The position numbers were made by a program, and so were the translations under genes. Positions 34,190-46,389 of a stretch of 64,000 nt of DNA are shown in pieces. The stretch lies in assembly GCA_951804985.1 (NCBI GenBank), contig OX638131.1, forward strand, positions 8,718,630 through 8,782,629, in the 5' to 3' direction. The DNA is from Dryomyza anilis. Taxonomy: Eukaryota > Arthropoda > Insecta > Diptera > Dryomyzidae. Positions within the stretch are counted from its first letter, which is position 1; the number at the start of each line of letters is the position of its first letter. The notes under the pieces are model-generated. The model saw only the letters and a list, made by a program, of their open reading frames with translations, was not told where the DNA came from and ran no database searches.

Positions 34190-34960
34190 CAAATGGTTTG
34201 TATGGAAGCTACCTATTTACTTCGCATACCCAAAATATTCCGGAAATCGGCCTTTAAAATTCCACAAAAACTGACAATCTGCTATACACTTACCAGAATT
34301 TTTCATTTATCTGTGTGTTTGAGGGAAATATGTCCGAAAAATACCTGAAAAATGACAACAAAAATGTTCTCGAGTTGGTTACCCTCCAAGACAAAATTTT
34401 TGGCAGGTTCAGGGCAGTTTCGAAACTTTTTTTATCAAAACATTAGTAAAAGAAGTAAAAGAAGATAAAATTTGTATCAAAAGCTGCCTAATTTCTTGCC
34501 ATACCGAAAATTGCCGGGCCTCTGCCTTTCAAATTTCACATAACTTGAAAACCTACCATACTCCATACTCTACAAAATCTTTCAACTACCTATGTTTCCT
34601 AAAAAAAAAATATACCACAAGCAATCCAGAGAAATGGCAGACATTTTGTCACGGGCATAGTATACATTTTTGGCATGATTTCAGGCAGACAAAGACAGAG
34701 TTTGTATGAAGAGCTGCCTATTTTCAGCGTTTCTTTTATATATGTCGACATTCTGCATTTTAAATTTCGAAATTTTTTAATAAACTTCCCTAGACAAAGT
34801 TTATACGAGGTTTAGGTACAATTTCTCTAAAGATTTTTAGCAGACAAAGGCAGAGTTTGTATCAAAAGCTACCTATTTTCTACCCAAAATGCCGGATATT
34901 TGCTTTTCAAATTACACAAACATTTATAATCAACCAAATACAACTTTCTGGCATTACTGA
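34190..34960 (+). repeat. Degenerate tandem repeat of 155-275-bp units
   Basis: The marker AGCTACCTATTT / AGCTGCCTATTTTC recurs at about 34208, 34482, 34713 and 34868, each time after TTTGTATGGA- or TTTGTATCAAA-like words and followed by CCTTTCAAATTTCACA-like words. Strongly diverged, so old. Confidence 0.6.
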
Positions 34961-37487
34961 GAAATATTTGGGGCATAATTCCAGCAAATAAACAGATAAA
35001 TGCAAGGTTTGAAAAATGGCTGGTTATCAAATTTAACGACAATTTTAAGATAAATTCAATATATATTTTGAAAACGGGCAAAAATAGTAACACAATTTTT
35101 GTCTGATCAAAATAATTTAAAAAAGCCGTGCCACCCGACTCCTGATTTTCATATTTATTCAATTAAAAGAATGTTGTAAAAAATATTAAAATATTTTCAA
35201 ATTCTTTATTTTCCAACATTTCTGTTTTTTAACTAATAGACGGAAAATATTAAAGTTTATAATTTTCTAACTTAAAAGTATTTCCTATTCGACTTATTGA
35301 AGTTTTGGCAACATTACACCCGAGGCGCCTTTTCGCACTCCATTGTCTTGGGGTCCGAAATGCACACAGTCGATTATGAACAAAAGGTCAGACCAAACAA
35401 TGGAAAATCCGCCCGACCGGTCGCCAGCACAAACAGCACTATATCAACAATAATTTCGAGAAAGAGACCTATACACGAACCTCACAGCACCCGCATTCGT
35501 ATACGCAACGTAGGAAGTAGACGACGCACATGTCACAGCGGTGAACCAATGCAACCAGAAGAAGATGATGTGGACCCACAGACACATTATTCTGTCTGAA
35601 AACAAGTGCTGTTCAATACTAGGGACCTGTGAAAAGGCCGGCGCCCCCTCAACAAGCACTGATGGATTGCAAAGTCCTTTGAACAAAATCAACAAGTTGC
35701 TTTAAGTCTTCGATGTGGCCCAACAAAAGGTGCTGCAGAAACAAAGCATCCATATAACCTTCTGTTGGGAACTCCTTAACCATACCACGACGTCTGTCAA
35801 AAGTCAATTTGTTTGCATTTGCCGAAAGCAGCTACGACAGGAGTTGCAGTCCGTCAGTCCGTCAATCGTATGTGGGTGGCGGCAGTGCTTAAGTCTTTTC
35901 TCGTTATGCATTGAAATGAAAATTTTAATTTAAAGATTGACAGGCGAAACGAGTCACCCAACACACCTACCTAGCTACTTTCCAAAGAATCATTGAATTC
36001 AGAGGTTTTGTAAAATGCATTTTACGTATTTTTGGATGGGGGGCGGCAGGCCACAAAGTGTATGGCAGGCAGACTGGTAAACAATTGATTTACGTGATTT
36101 GTGCAAATTATTCTGTCAAGATTAAGTGTTGCATTGAATTGAGCAAGTGATGGATTCAATCACTGCAATGCAGAGATATGCAATATCGTGCCCCCCCCCA
36201 TACATGGCAAGGACCAATGAGAGGGTAGTGTAAATTTGAGTGATTTGTGGTTTGCGGCGCTATAGTGGTTCTAAGCCACACAGTGAATTGCGGTTTAGAG
36301 CTTCTTAATTGGTTTTAATTGGGTTTTTACGGCTGTAAAAAGCTACTGAGACATTACAATAACTTGATTGAGTTATTTAAAATGTAGAATTTAAAGTAGA
36401 TCTCATAGAAAATATAAAAGAGGCTCTAGTGGGGCTTTAAAGTGGCTTTAAATGTTTTAATAATGCTTTTATAAAAGCTATATATTTAAAAAAACACGTA
36501 CCTTCTTTTTACAGGGTTAAATACATTTTAAAATAATATCAGAGGCTTAAATATAGATCAATTAATCAGAACTCCATGAATTTCTGCCTTCAATAGGCAT
36601 AAATTTATTATTTCTACAATAAATTGCATGTTTGTTCTAGTTTTTTCCAACTTTTATTACAACCTTCAAACACACCTACTCTTTAAAGTCTATTATTTCA
36701 CATATCAGCTTTTAAAGAAATTAAAAACATATAAAATCATCATGCATTTTTGTCATTAATCATCACTATTTGGTTGGCATGCAAGCCGTTTAAAATTCAA
36801 AATGGTTTTTTTTTCGATTTCCATTCACTACGTTGAAATGTGAAAAATTCTTACTTACGTATGTGGTAATTAGTAGCTAATAAATTGTATTTAATCACTA
36901 TATTATAATTTTAATTGGTTGAAAGAAGCGCTGAGGCTCATTGGGTTCAGTTGAGGTTAACAGCCAAACAATTAGTGTTGTGTATTTTTAATATAATAAA
37001 ATATATTTATAAATGTATTTATGCGTAGTTGGCAACACCTTGTGTGAAAGCACAGAAATATGAAGTAGGTTGTATAAAAACTATGGATATCGGGTGGAAA
37101 AATAGGCGGTGACTTTCTTTAAACATAGGTTATGGTATTTAGTAAGGCAGCTATATTAAAATATGTCTGTTTTAAAATTGTTGGCATGTAGGCAACCTTT
37201 TTGACATGTATACAAAATTCCTAAACTTATAAGCATAGGTACATAAAATAAAAACAAGATAAATATCTTATTCTATATCCTCCTAAAGAAAATGTTTGTC
37301 TTCAACAACTTATTTATTTCAAAGATAAAGCTTCCTCTAAACAATTCAATTGACATTTCTATCCTGACATATTCACATTAAATGTTTTATATTAAAATAA
37401 TTTCTCTAATTGTAATTATATTCAACACAAATATTGAATACAACTCTATAACTCTATATTTCACAAATATACAACTCTATATTTATA
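34961..37487. other. Single-copy-looking interval
   Basis: 35290-36300 is moderately GC-balanced; the 100-residue frame at 35297-35599 and neighbours have no domain. A short C run is at 36191. 36350-37480 is AT-rich. No repeat relation within the window. Confidence 0.4.
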
Positions 37488-38680
37488 GGAACTGAGATTT
37501 ATTGATACAAAATAATTAATTCCATTAATATAATTCATTATTATTTAATAGTATAAATTAAATCCTTTCTGGGTTAGTACATATGCTAAAATATATACAT
37601 ATCTATCATGTACACCAACCAACAGTTTTACAGGCATTACACAGTTTTACAGCCACTAAGCAGTTTTAAATTCACTACTCAGTATAACAGGTACTGTTGT
37701 ACCGATCTCATTTTACATTGGTTCATCGCAACGGACAACTTTTCCCTATGGGCCATTCCACACCAAATCGACCAGCGGTTGGAACTCACATTCTTCGATT
37801 ATTTTTTAAAATATGATGCAATCAAAATACCATCTTGAAATGTTGCATGAACATTAACAATAAATTGACGAAAATTTAGGATTTTTTTCAGAATTTTAAA
37901 AAGGGTCCTTTTTAAGGACCACAATTTTGAAGTGCAAGGATAATGACCACAGGCCAAATGTTACCGTTTGGAAATTACAACTTATTTTTTCTAAAAGCTT
38001 GTTCTATTAGCTTTAAAACGAGCCATTAACTAGCATTTCTAGTTCAAGAGATATTTAAATATGAACAACAGTACAAAAGTGATTTTTGGCACTTTTTTCC
38101 AACTTTGAGCCTCTGTATCTCTGGAAGTAGTGGTCGGAAAAAATAAAAAAAAATTGTTTAGTGCATATCTCGATACCCGTTATCAGTTGCCAAAAGTTCA
38201 TTAAGATCGAAAAGGTAAAATCTCAAATTTGACATTTTTTGGTCGATTTGGTGTGGAATGGCCCCTATTCGGTTCGTCGAGTCGTATTTCCGTACATCGT
38301 GCGTATATTATGACTTTGATAATCTTCTCTCTTATTTGTGTTTAACATTTTCTTTTCATTATATACAACTCTATTTATGACGTCAACGTTGTTTAAACTT
38401 TGAACAACTAAATAATTAATAATATAGTAAAAATAGTATTTTATAAAAAATAATAAATAAAGAATAAAATAAATATATAAAATAAATAAATAAAAAAAAA
38501 CATTTTTAACATCGGGTGTATTAATTTTCTTTAATTTTTGTTCAATTAATTTATTAATTAATACAATTAAATATTTAATCAATACAATTAAATATTTAAT
38601 CAATACAATTAAATAACATATCGGCGATGAAACAATTAAAAATTCATTATATTGATAATTGTTTGGCTATATTCTCTGTG
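37488..38680 (-). mobile_element. TA-flanked MITE 'CACAGAAAAAATAG', copy with insertion
   Basis: Reverse-complement counterpart of 19336-19816 (CCTTTCTGGGTTAG, CAGTTTTACAG, TTTACATTGGTTCAT, ACATCGGGTGTATTAAT, TCGGCGATGAAACAATT), ending TTCTCTGTG before TA (38681-38682). Interrupted at 37750-38264. A TTAATACAATTAAATATTTA word is tandemly repeated at about 38555-38615. Confidence 0.65.
37750..38264. mobile_element. Inverted-repeat element GGGCCATTCCACACC
   Basis: 515 bp with a perfect 24-bp terminal inverted repeat; first 20 bases GGGCCATTCCACACCAAATC. Flanked by the 4-bp repeat CTAT (37746-37749, 38265-38268). No coding frame. It lies in the MITE at 37488-38680, whose relative at about 19548-19580 is uninterrupted. 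Superfamily not assigned; a 4-bp target duplication is known for several groups. Confidence 0.8.
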
Positions 38681-39204
38681 TACACAGAGTGAACGAAGAT
38701 ATAATGTTGTGTGATAATCCATAATTTTGGGGAAAAATTCTTTTATTAACAAAATATAATAATCACGTAAAACTTGACTTGGAAATTAATTTTCTCGGAA
38801 AAGAATATATCTCGGGAAAGAATCATGGATGAATAGTCCGAGAAACAATGATCAATTTTATACATATATTGCTCAATCAATTGTAATACCTATACACGCA
38901 CTAATATTTAAAGAAATTGAATAATCCCGAAAATATATAAAATGATAAAAATACGAGCAAAACCAAAAACATATAAAAAATTAAATCCGAAAGAAGTTTC
39001 AGATTATTTGAAGTATCCATAGTAAAAACAGCAAAAGTGTATTTAATATTTGTATACAAAAACTTATAAAAATGTCTTTAAAAAAATCAAGTACAATAAA
39101 TATCTCTTATATTATATAAATTTATTATGCGAATGCAAGCAATTCTTACCAGGATATTCTCAATCGTGAAAATTCTTTCTAAAGACAATTATTCCCTGAG
39201 GCTA
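38681..39204. other. AT-rich interval, partly repeated at 39540-39902
   Basis: ATACATATATTGCTCAATCAATTGTAATACCTA at about 38860 has a diverged partner at about 39760-39795, and GGAAAGAATCATGG- / GAGAAACAATG-like words recur. Probably an old local duplication. No gene. Confidence 0.4.
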
Positions 39205-39536
39205 CACACAGAAGTATGATTTGTTGCGCCAACCAACTCTTTGCCCAATCTACTTTTTCGGTTTTCTAAACCGCTTAGTCGTTTGTTATTGTCCAAACTA
39301 AAACAGTTGTAGTTTTGACTACAACCAATTTAGAATTTTTTTTAAACATATTACATATTACATAGTACATATTAGAACCATTGGGTGTGTGTATAGGCTA
39401 ATATTTAAAGCACCAACCAAATATGGCAGCTTCACCAACAAAATTTGCAGACAGTTTGATTTAACCGAATTAAGTTAGTTGGTAAAATTGACTTTTCTGT
39501 TTTTCAAACCTCATGCCAAAAAAAGTTTTTTCTGTG
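39205..39536 (+). mobile_element. TA-flanked MITE, left member of an inverted pair
   Basis: 332 bp, ends CACACAGAAGTATGATTTG and GTTTTTTCTGTG with TA outside (39203-39204, 39537-39538). Landmarks CCAACCAACTCTTTGCCC, AAACCGCTTAGTCG, CACCAACCAAATATG and CATGCCAAAAAAAG. Reverse complement of 39903-40220. Confidence 0.8.
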
Positions 39537-39902
39537 TATAGACAATTTTTCCCCTACAACAAATTGAAAACAAGTTAAAAATTGAATTCTTTTATTTTCT
39601 TTGGAAAAAAAAATGTTTTGTAGACAAAATTTATCAACAAAGAATTGCTTCGGGGAAGACTTGTCACGGACACGATTTGATGGTGGAAGACTAGTCTGAG
39701 TGAATTTTTACAAGAAAAGAATTGTCATGTATGAGTGATCCAGAGAAGAAATGTTCGTGACCTATATATATATATATATTACTCGATCAATTGTATCACC
39801 TAGAACAAACTTTAAACTTATAAAAAAGAAAACTAAAACAAATTATATATTAGGTAAAGTATTCATATAAAATGCAGCAAAAGTTTCTGTTTTTAAAAAC
39901 TA
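39537..39902. other. Spacer between inverted MITEs
   Basis: AT-rich, with a (TA)n run at about 39764-39778 and diverged similarity to 38750-39060. Confidence 0.4.
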
Positions 39903-40220
39903 CACACAAAAAAAACCCTCTTTTGGCATGAAAACGAAAAAGTCAGTTGTAACAACCAACTTCATTCTGTTAATACAGATTTTTTACTACATATTTCTGC
40001 ACAGAACTGACATATTTGGTTGGCGCTTGAAATATTGGCTATACGCAATCCAAATGGTTCAGAAACTATTCGTAATTGTTCTAAAGTTCTTCGAAATTGG
40101 TTGTAGTTTAAATTACAACTCTTTTAGCTTTGATTATATAAACCGACTAAACGGTTGGGAGAACCTAATATGTGTGTAGGGCAAAGAGTTGGTTGGCACA
40201 ACAAATCTCTATTCTGTATG
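39903..40220 (-). mobile_element. TA-flanked MITE, right member of an inverted pair
   Basis: 318 bp between TA dinucleotides; begins CACACAAAAAAAACCCTC (this strand) and carries CTTTTGGCATG, ATATTTGGTTGGCGC, CGACTAAACGGTT and GGGCAAAGAGTTGGTTGG, the complements of the 39205-39536 landmarks in reverse order. Confidence 0.8.
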
Positions 40221-41807
40221 TATAAATCATTTTAAATATAATATTCTACATTAAATTTAATTTTCTAAATGTGATATTTTTGAAACCTGATACATGCAAA
40301 ATATTCAATTATAATAAATAATAATAAATGCGCACTATAAACACTTATCCAAACTGTTAATTTTCCTATCTAGTCTCTGGAGAAATTTCTATATGAATAA
40401 TAAAATTATATTTAAATAGAATTTCACACCAACTATGAATCGACAAGGGTAAACAAAAACTGCTATAATACAGCAGATCCAAAAAAAAGGGTAAAAGTTT
40501 ATCATACACTCACTCACAGCATATATAGTATAAAAGTGGAATAGAAATCAATTTAACACCCCGCACAATTTATAAATGTCAAAAATAATACAATTAACCA
40601 TGCGATACATTGGAAAAAACGAGTAAAAACTCTTATATTTGGGGTGTTTTTGTAGGGTGGTTGAATTTAGTTATAGTGTTGAGAGGTTATGGAAAATAAA
40701 CACTAATCGAATGTAAATACAATTTTAGCCTTTTTCCTGGTATTACTGCTACTACTACTAGATTTGCTATGTCCTAATTAAATAATAAACTAATCTGCTT
40801 TTAATAAGCAACACAGAATATAGCAAAATTCAGAGGATGCTGTCTGCTAAAATAGTATTATTTTAATAGGAAGATGATGTTGGAAATATGGATAGGGAAA
40901 AAAATATGAAGAACTATGAATTTTATACAAGTACTTTGAGTTCTTTGCATTAGGTGAAACCCCCAAACTTTGTCATTTTTGTCTAAACAACAAATTCCAT
41001 ATAGAATTCTGTATAAAACAACGAATTCTATATATAATTTATATATAGTGACAAATTCTATATAATATAACCAACATTTATCCGCTTAGCTAAAATGAAA
41101 TATATTTTCCATTAAAAATTGTTCAATAATTAAATTTTAAACGTGAAACTACGTTGTCTCTTTGAAATGGAAGGTGTGTTCTGGAAATGGTAAAACAGTG
41201 AGCGGGTCTTTGGTAATCACTTTTCTAGCAAGAAAAACAACCACTACGTTATGTTCCCCAAAAAATAATGGGTTTTTATTGGTATTCCTTTGCCAGCCAA
41301 GTACTTAGTTCTTTTTCACTATTTTTAGCACTTTCGTCACGTCACTCCTATTATTTGGCACTGCCCCACTTCCCACTTTAGGTATTTTGTTGTTGACTCT
41401 ATGAATCCATCTCAAACGTTATATAGTTGTGGCAAAATGTATTTGTGTGTGTGTGTATTGCAGTGTGGTGCATGTGTCTCTCTATGTGCAGATGTGTGTG
41501 TGTGCATCTGTGTTTGTCATGTTGTGCATTCTGTCAGGCAGGTGGCAGCAGCATATTAGATTTACAATGTTTTTCGTTACTAATTTTCGTTACGTTATTT
41601 TATGTAACGTTGCGTTATTTGCAGTTTGTTCTTTTGCTGTTGAGGGTGTTGAAAAATAATTACACTTCGGTTTGCCTGACTAAGACCGTGTTACATACAG
41701 AACAAAAAAAATGTAAATCCTTTTGAAAAATTTTGGTATGCATTTCCTTAGGTTGCAGCAATGTTGCCATATTTTTAATAATACAAAAAACATATATTTA
41801 CTAAAAA
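40221..41807. other. AT-rich, then single-copy-looking interval
   Basis: 40221-41100 is AT-rich with no repeat partner. 41150-41740 has mixed composition with GTGTGTGTGTGTATTG. Frames at 41427-41726 and 41429-41659 overlap and are Cys/Val-rich from GT repeats. No gene supported. Confidence 0.4.
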
Positions 41808-43140
41808 TTCAGAATTTTTCACTAAAAAATTATTTTATAAATTGAATTTTTTCACTGAAAATTCAAATTTTCACTTAAAATTCAAATTTTCACTCAAAAT
41901 TCTATTTTTCACTCAAAATACAATTTTTCACTCAAAATACAATTTTTCACTCAAAATACAATTTTTCACTCAAAATTAAAATTTTCCCTGAAAATTCAAT
42001 TTTTCCCTGAAAATTCCATTTTCACTCAAAATTCTATTTTTCACTCTAAATTCAATATTTCACTCAAAATTCAATTTTTCATTCTAAATTCTATTTTTCA
42101 CTCAAAATACAATTTTTCACTCAAAATTCAATTTTTCACTTAAAAATTTAAATTTTCACTTTAAAATTCAATTTTTCAATATTTCACTAAAAATTCAATT
42201 TTTCACTCGAAATTCTATTTTCTATTTTTCACTCATAATTCTATTTTTCACTCTTCAATTTTTCACTAAAAATTCAATTTTTTTACTCAAAATTCAATTT
42301 TTCCCTGAGAATTCCATTTTCACTAAAAATTCTATTTTTCACTCAAAATTCTATTTTTCACTCAAAATTCAATTTTTCATTTAAAATCCAATTTTCCACT
42401 AAAAATTTGATTTTTCACTCAAAATTCTATTTTTCACTCAAAATTTTATTTTTTCAATCAAAATTCTATTTTTCACTCATAATTCTATTTTTCACTCAAA
42501 ATTAAATTTTCACTCAAAATACAATTTTACACTTAAAATGAAAACTTTTCACTCAAAATACAAATTTTCACTCGAAATTCTATTTTTCACTAAAAATTCA
42601 ATTTTTCACTCAAAATTCTATTTTTCACTCAAAATTCTATTTTTCACTCAAAATTCAATTTTTCACTCAAAATTCAATTTTTCACTCAAAATTCTATTTT
42701 TCACTCAAAATTCAATTTTCCACTAAAAATTCAATTTTGCACTCGAAATTCTATTTTTCACAAAAAATTCAAATTTTCACTCAAAATTCAATTTTTCATT
42801 CAAAATTCAATATTTCACTTAAAATTCAATTTTAAAATAAAAATTCAATTTTTCACTCGAAATTCTATTTTTTCAATCAAAATTCTATTTTTCACTCATA
42901 ATTCTATTTTTCACTCAAAATTCTATTTTTGACTCAAAATTCTATTTTTGACTCAAAATTCATTTTTTCACTCAAAATTCAATTTTTCACTCAAAATTTA
43001 TTTTTTTACTCAAAATTCTATTTTTCACTTAAAATTCTATTTTTCACTTAAAATTCAATTTTTCACTCAAAATTCTATTTTTCACTCAAAATTCAATTTT
43101 TCACTCAAAATTCAATTTTTTCCACTAAAAATTCACGAAA
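41808..43140 (+). repeat. 19-bp minisatellite, array 3
   Basis: About 70 units, mostly TTTTTCACTCAAAATTCAA and TTTTTCACTCAAAATTCTA, the CTCAAAA subtype of array 1, with a few CTGAAAA variants. Its Phe/Ser/Leu/Lys/Ile frames are artefacts. Confidence 0.95.
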
Positions 43141-44590
43141 AAAAGAATTATATTTTACTAAAAATTAAAATGTTCATAAAATCTGGCATCATTTTCACAA
43201 ACTATAATCAACAATTTACAAACAGTGCACACATTATTTTGGTATTGGTTGCTGTAGTTTATACCATTTTCGTGTAGTTTTTGTTTTTAATCTTTTTTTG
43301 GTATTTATTTTTTTAAGCTTTGTTAAATATTATTTTGCAAAAATAGTTTTAGCAAATAATATTGCTCCCTCTAGCACTTCTTCCATCACAAGCGCAAAAT
43401 GTATTTTGTTACCTTTTTCAATGGTCTTACTTTGCTCAAAAACACCAAAAACAACAACGACCACAAAATGTCATTTTTTTCCCAGAAAGGTACAACAACA
43501 ATTAGCCGTTTTTCTACTCCAAGATATTAGGTCCAGGGACATTAGTGGGTGTCGTATCGCTGTTGTTGGTCTTCGAGTTAAAATGGTGTTTGTACCATAT
43601 TTTTGGCATTTTTTGGCATTTGGAATTTATTTAACATGGTCAAAGAGACGACACAAGTGGCCCGTAGCACTTTGACACTGGAAGGAACATGTTGGGGGTA
43701 CAGGAAATGTTGGGTCAGTTTGCTTTGTATTAAATGGGTTTCGATTTTTTTTGGGTAAACGGTTTGAAGTACAAAAAGAAAAACGTATTTTTACTTATAG
43801 CACTACAAAAGGTTTTTAATATCAAAGCACTGAAAATAGTTGCAATTATGTAGTTGTTTGTGTGAAATATAAAACTATCTGGTATTTTAGAATAATGACA
43901 AAATTGAGTAAGAGTTAAGTATTTGGAAAATATGCTTTTGTTTGAAGTTTTTCTACTAAATATCAACATAGAATTTTTATTTTTCTTACAATAAAAACAT
44001 TTTCACAAAATGTCCTACCCTCTAAAGAATTTTTATACTTGCTGCAGTAGTTGGTATTTTGCATAATAAAGAAATAAAATAAATTTAAGCAGTTTTTTTT
44101 TTTATATTTCCTAATAAGATTTTAAGTAATGTGCAAAGCACGTACAATGAGGTACAGAACACAGAAAAGTACAACGTACCGTACCGCGCGTCTAACATTT
44201 CTAATAAGCTGTCATTAGATGTTAGGTGGGGGTTGTCTTTTTTTTCTTCGACCGTCTTTGACATACAATTCGTTATGCTATTTTTTTAATGTGCCATAGC
44301 GTATTTTGTGAGCCACCCGCCAGGTCCATCGCCCATTTTAGAGGATTTACACGTCTTGCGGCAGTTGATTACCTTGAATTTACAGCTACTTTTTCTAAGA
44401 AATGTCCCGTGCAAAACATTCAAGTTTTCTCGGATTTTTGACGGTAGGCTTTTAAAAACAGCTGAGCTCATCATGAACAATAAAACACAATGACTTCGGC
44501 GACAACATCAGATGTTTTTAATATTCTAAATTTAATTTTAATATAATTTATGTACTTTTGCATTAGCATTTCTTATGCAAAAAAAATCAT
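43141..44590. other. Single-copy-looking interval
   Basis: Spacer between arrays 3 and 4. 43300-43720 has mixed composition (43298-43675 frame, no motif). 44190-44500 is less AT-rich than its surroundings. Confidence 0.4.
44286..44480 (-). CDS. Hypothetical 64-residue frame, doubtful
   Basis: Minus-strand frame from an ATG to a stop, composition less AT-driven than other frames here: an N-terminal Met-Ser-Ser stretch, a Lys/Cys-rich middle (CKFKVINCRKTCKSSKMGDG) and a short PGGWLTKYAMAH end. No family recognised. A fragment of a decayed gene or exon is possible; chance is at least as likely. No splice context examined can support it. Confidence 0.12.
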   Translation of the reverse strand: MFMMSSAVFKSLPSKIRENLNVLHGTFLRKSSCKFKVINCRKTCKSSKMGDGPGGWLTKYAMAH

Positions 44591-44596
44591 TTTTTC

Positions 44597-46265
44597 ATTA
44601 AAAATTAAATGTTTCACTAAAACTTAAATTTTTCACTAAAAATTAAATTTTTCACTAAAAATTAAATTTTTCACTAAAAATTAAATTTTTCACTAAAAAT
44701 TAAATTTTTCACTAAAAATTAAATTTTTAACTAAAAATTCAATTTTTCACTTAAAATTCAATTTTTCACTAAAAATTATATTTTTCACTAAAAATTATAT
44801 TTTTCACTAACAATTAATTTTTCACTAAAAATTCAGTTTTTCACTAAAAATTCAATTTTTCACTAAAAATTCAATTTTTGTCTAAAAATTCAATTTTTCA
44901 CTAAAAATTATATTTTTCACTAAAAATTATATTTTTCACTAACAATTAATTTTTCACTAAAAATTCAGTTTTTCACTAAAAATTCAATTTTTCACTAAAA
45001 ATTCTATTTTTCACTAAACATTCAATTTTTCACTAATAATTCAATTTTTCACTAAAAATTAAATTTTTCACTAAAAATTCAATTTTTCACTAAAAATTCA
45101 ATTTTTCACTAAAAATTCAATTTTTCACTAAAAATTCAATTTTTCACTAAAAATTCAATTTTTCACTAAAAATTCAATTATTCACTAAAAATTCAATTAT
45201 TCACTAAAAATTAAATTTTTCACTAAAAATTCAATTTTTCACTAAAAATTCAATTTTTCACTAAAAATTCAATTTTTCACTAAAAATTCAATTTTTCACT
45301 AAAAATACAATTTTTCACTAAAAATTCAATTTTTCACTAAAAATTCAATTTTTCACTAAAATTAATTTTTTCACTAAAAATTCAATTTTTCACTAAAAAT
45401 TCAATTTTTCACTAAAAATTCAATTTTTCACTAAAAATTCAATATTTCACTACAAATATAATTTTTCACTAAAAATTCAATTTTTCACTAAAAATTCAAA
45501 TTTTCATTAAAAATTAAATTTTTCACTCAATATTCAAATTTTCACTAAAAATTCAATTATTCACTAAAAATTCAATTTTTCACTAAAAATTCAATTTTCA
45601 CTAAAAATTCAATTTTTCATTAAAAATTCAATTATTCACTAAAAATTCAATTTTTCATTAAAAATTCAATTTTTCACTAAAAATTCAATTTTTCACTAAA
45701 AATTCAATTTTTCACTAAAAATTCAATTTTCACTAAAAATTCAATATTTCACTACAAATATAATTTTTCACTAAAAATTCAATTTTTCATTAAAAATTCA
45801 ATTTTTCACTCAATATTCAAATTTTCACTAAAAATTCAATTATTCACTAAAAATTCAATTTGTCACTAAAATTTCAATTGTTCACTAAAAAATTCAATTT
45901 TTAACTAAAAATTCAATTTTTCACTAAAAATTCAATTTTTCACTAAAAATTCAATTTTTCACTAAAAATTCAATTTTTCACTAAAAATTCATTTTTGACT
46001 AAAAATCAAAATTTTCACTAATAATTCGATTTTTCACTATAAATACAATTTTCCACAACAAATGCAATTTTTACTAAAAATTCAATTTTCATTAAAAATT
46101 AAAATAAATAAATTTTCCACTAAAAATTAAATTTTTACACTAAAAATTAAATTTTTCACTAAAAATTAAAATGTTCACTAAAAAATTCAATTTTTATTAA
46201 AAATTCAATTTTTATTAAAAATTAAAATTTTAACTAAAAATTCAATTTTTCATTAAAATTTAAAG
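44597..46265 (+). repeat. 19-bp minisatellite, array 4
   Basis: About 88 units of TTTTTCACTAAAAATTCAA, the CTAAAAA subtype, more homogeneous than arrays 1 and 3. Higher-order repetition is visible: the ordered variants TTATATTTTTCACTAACAAT plus AATTCAGTTTTTC occur twice (about 44775-44850 and 44905-44975), and ACTACAAATATAATTTTTC recurs at about 45450 and 45755. Confidence 0.95.
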
Positions 46266-46389
46266 TTTTTTTTACCAAAAACAAAATTTTTATCACTAAA
46301 ATTATGAAACCAATAAATTTTCACTAAAAATAAATTTTGTAAAATTTAAATTTTATCACTAATAAATTCAATTTATAATTACACTAAAA

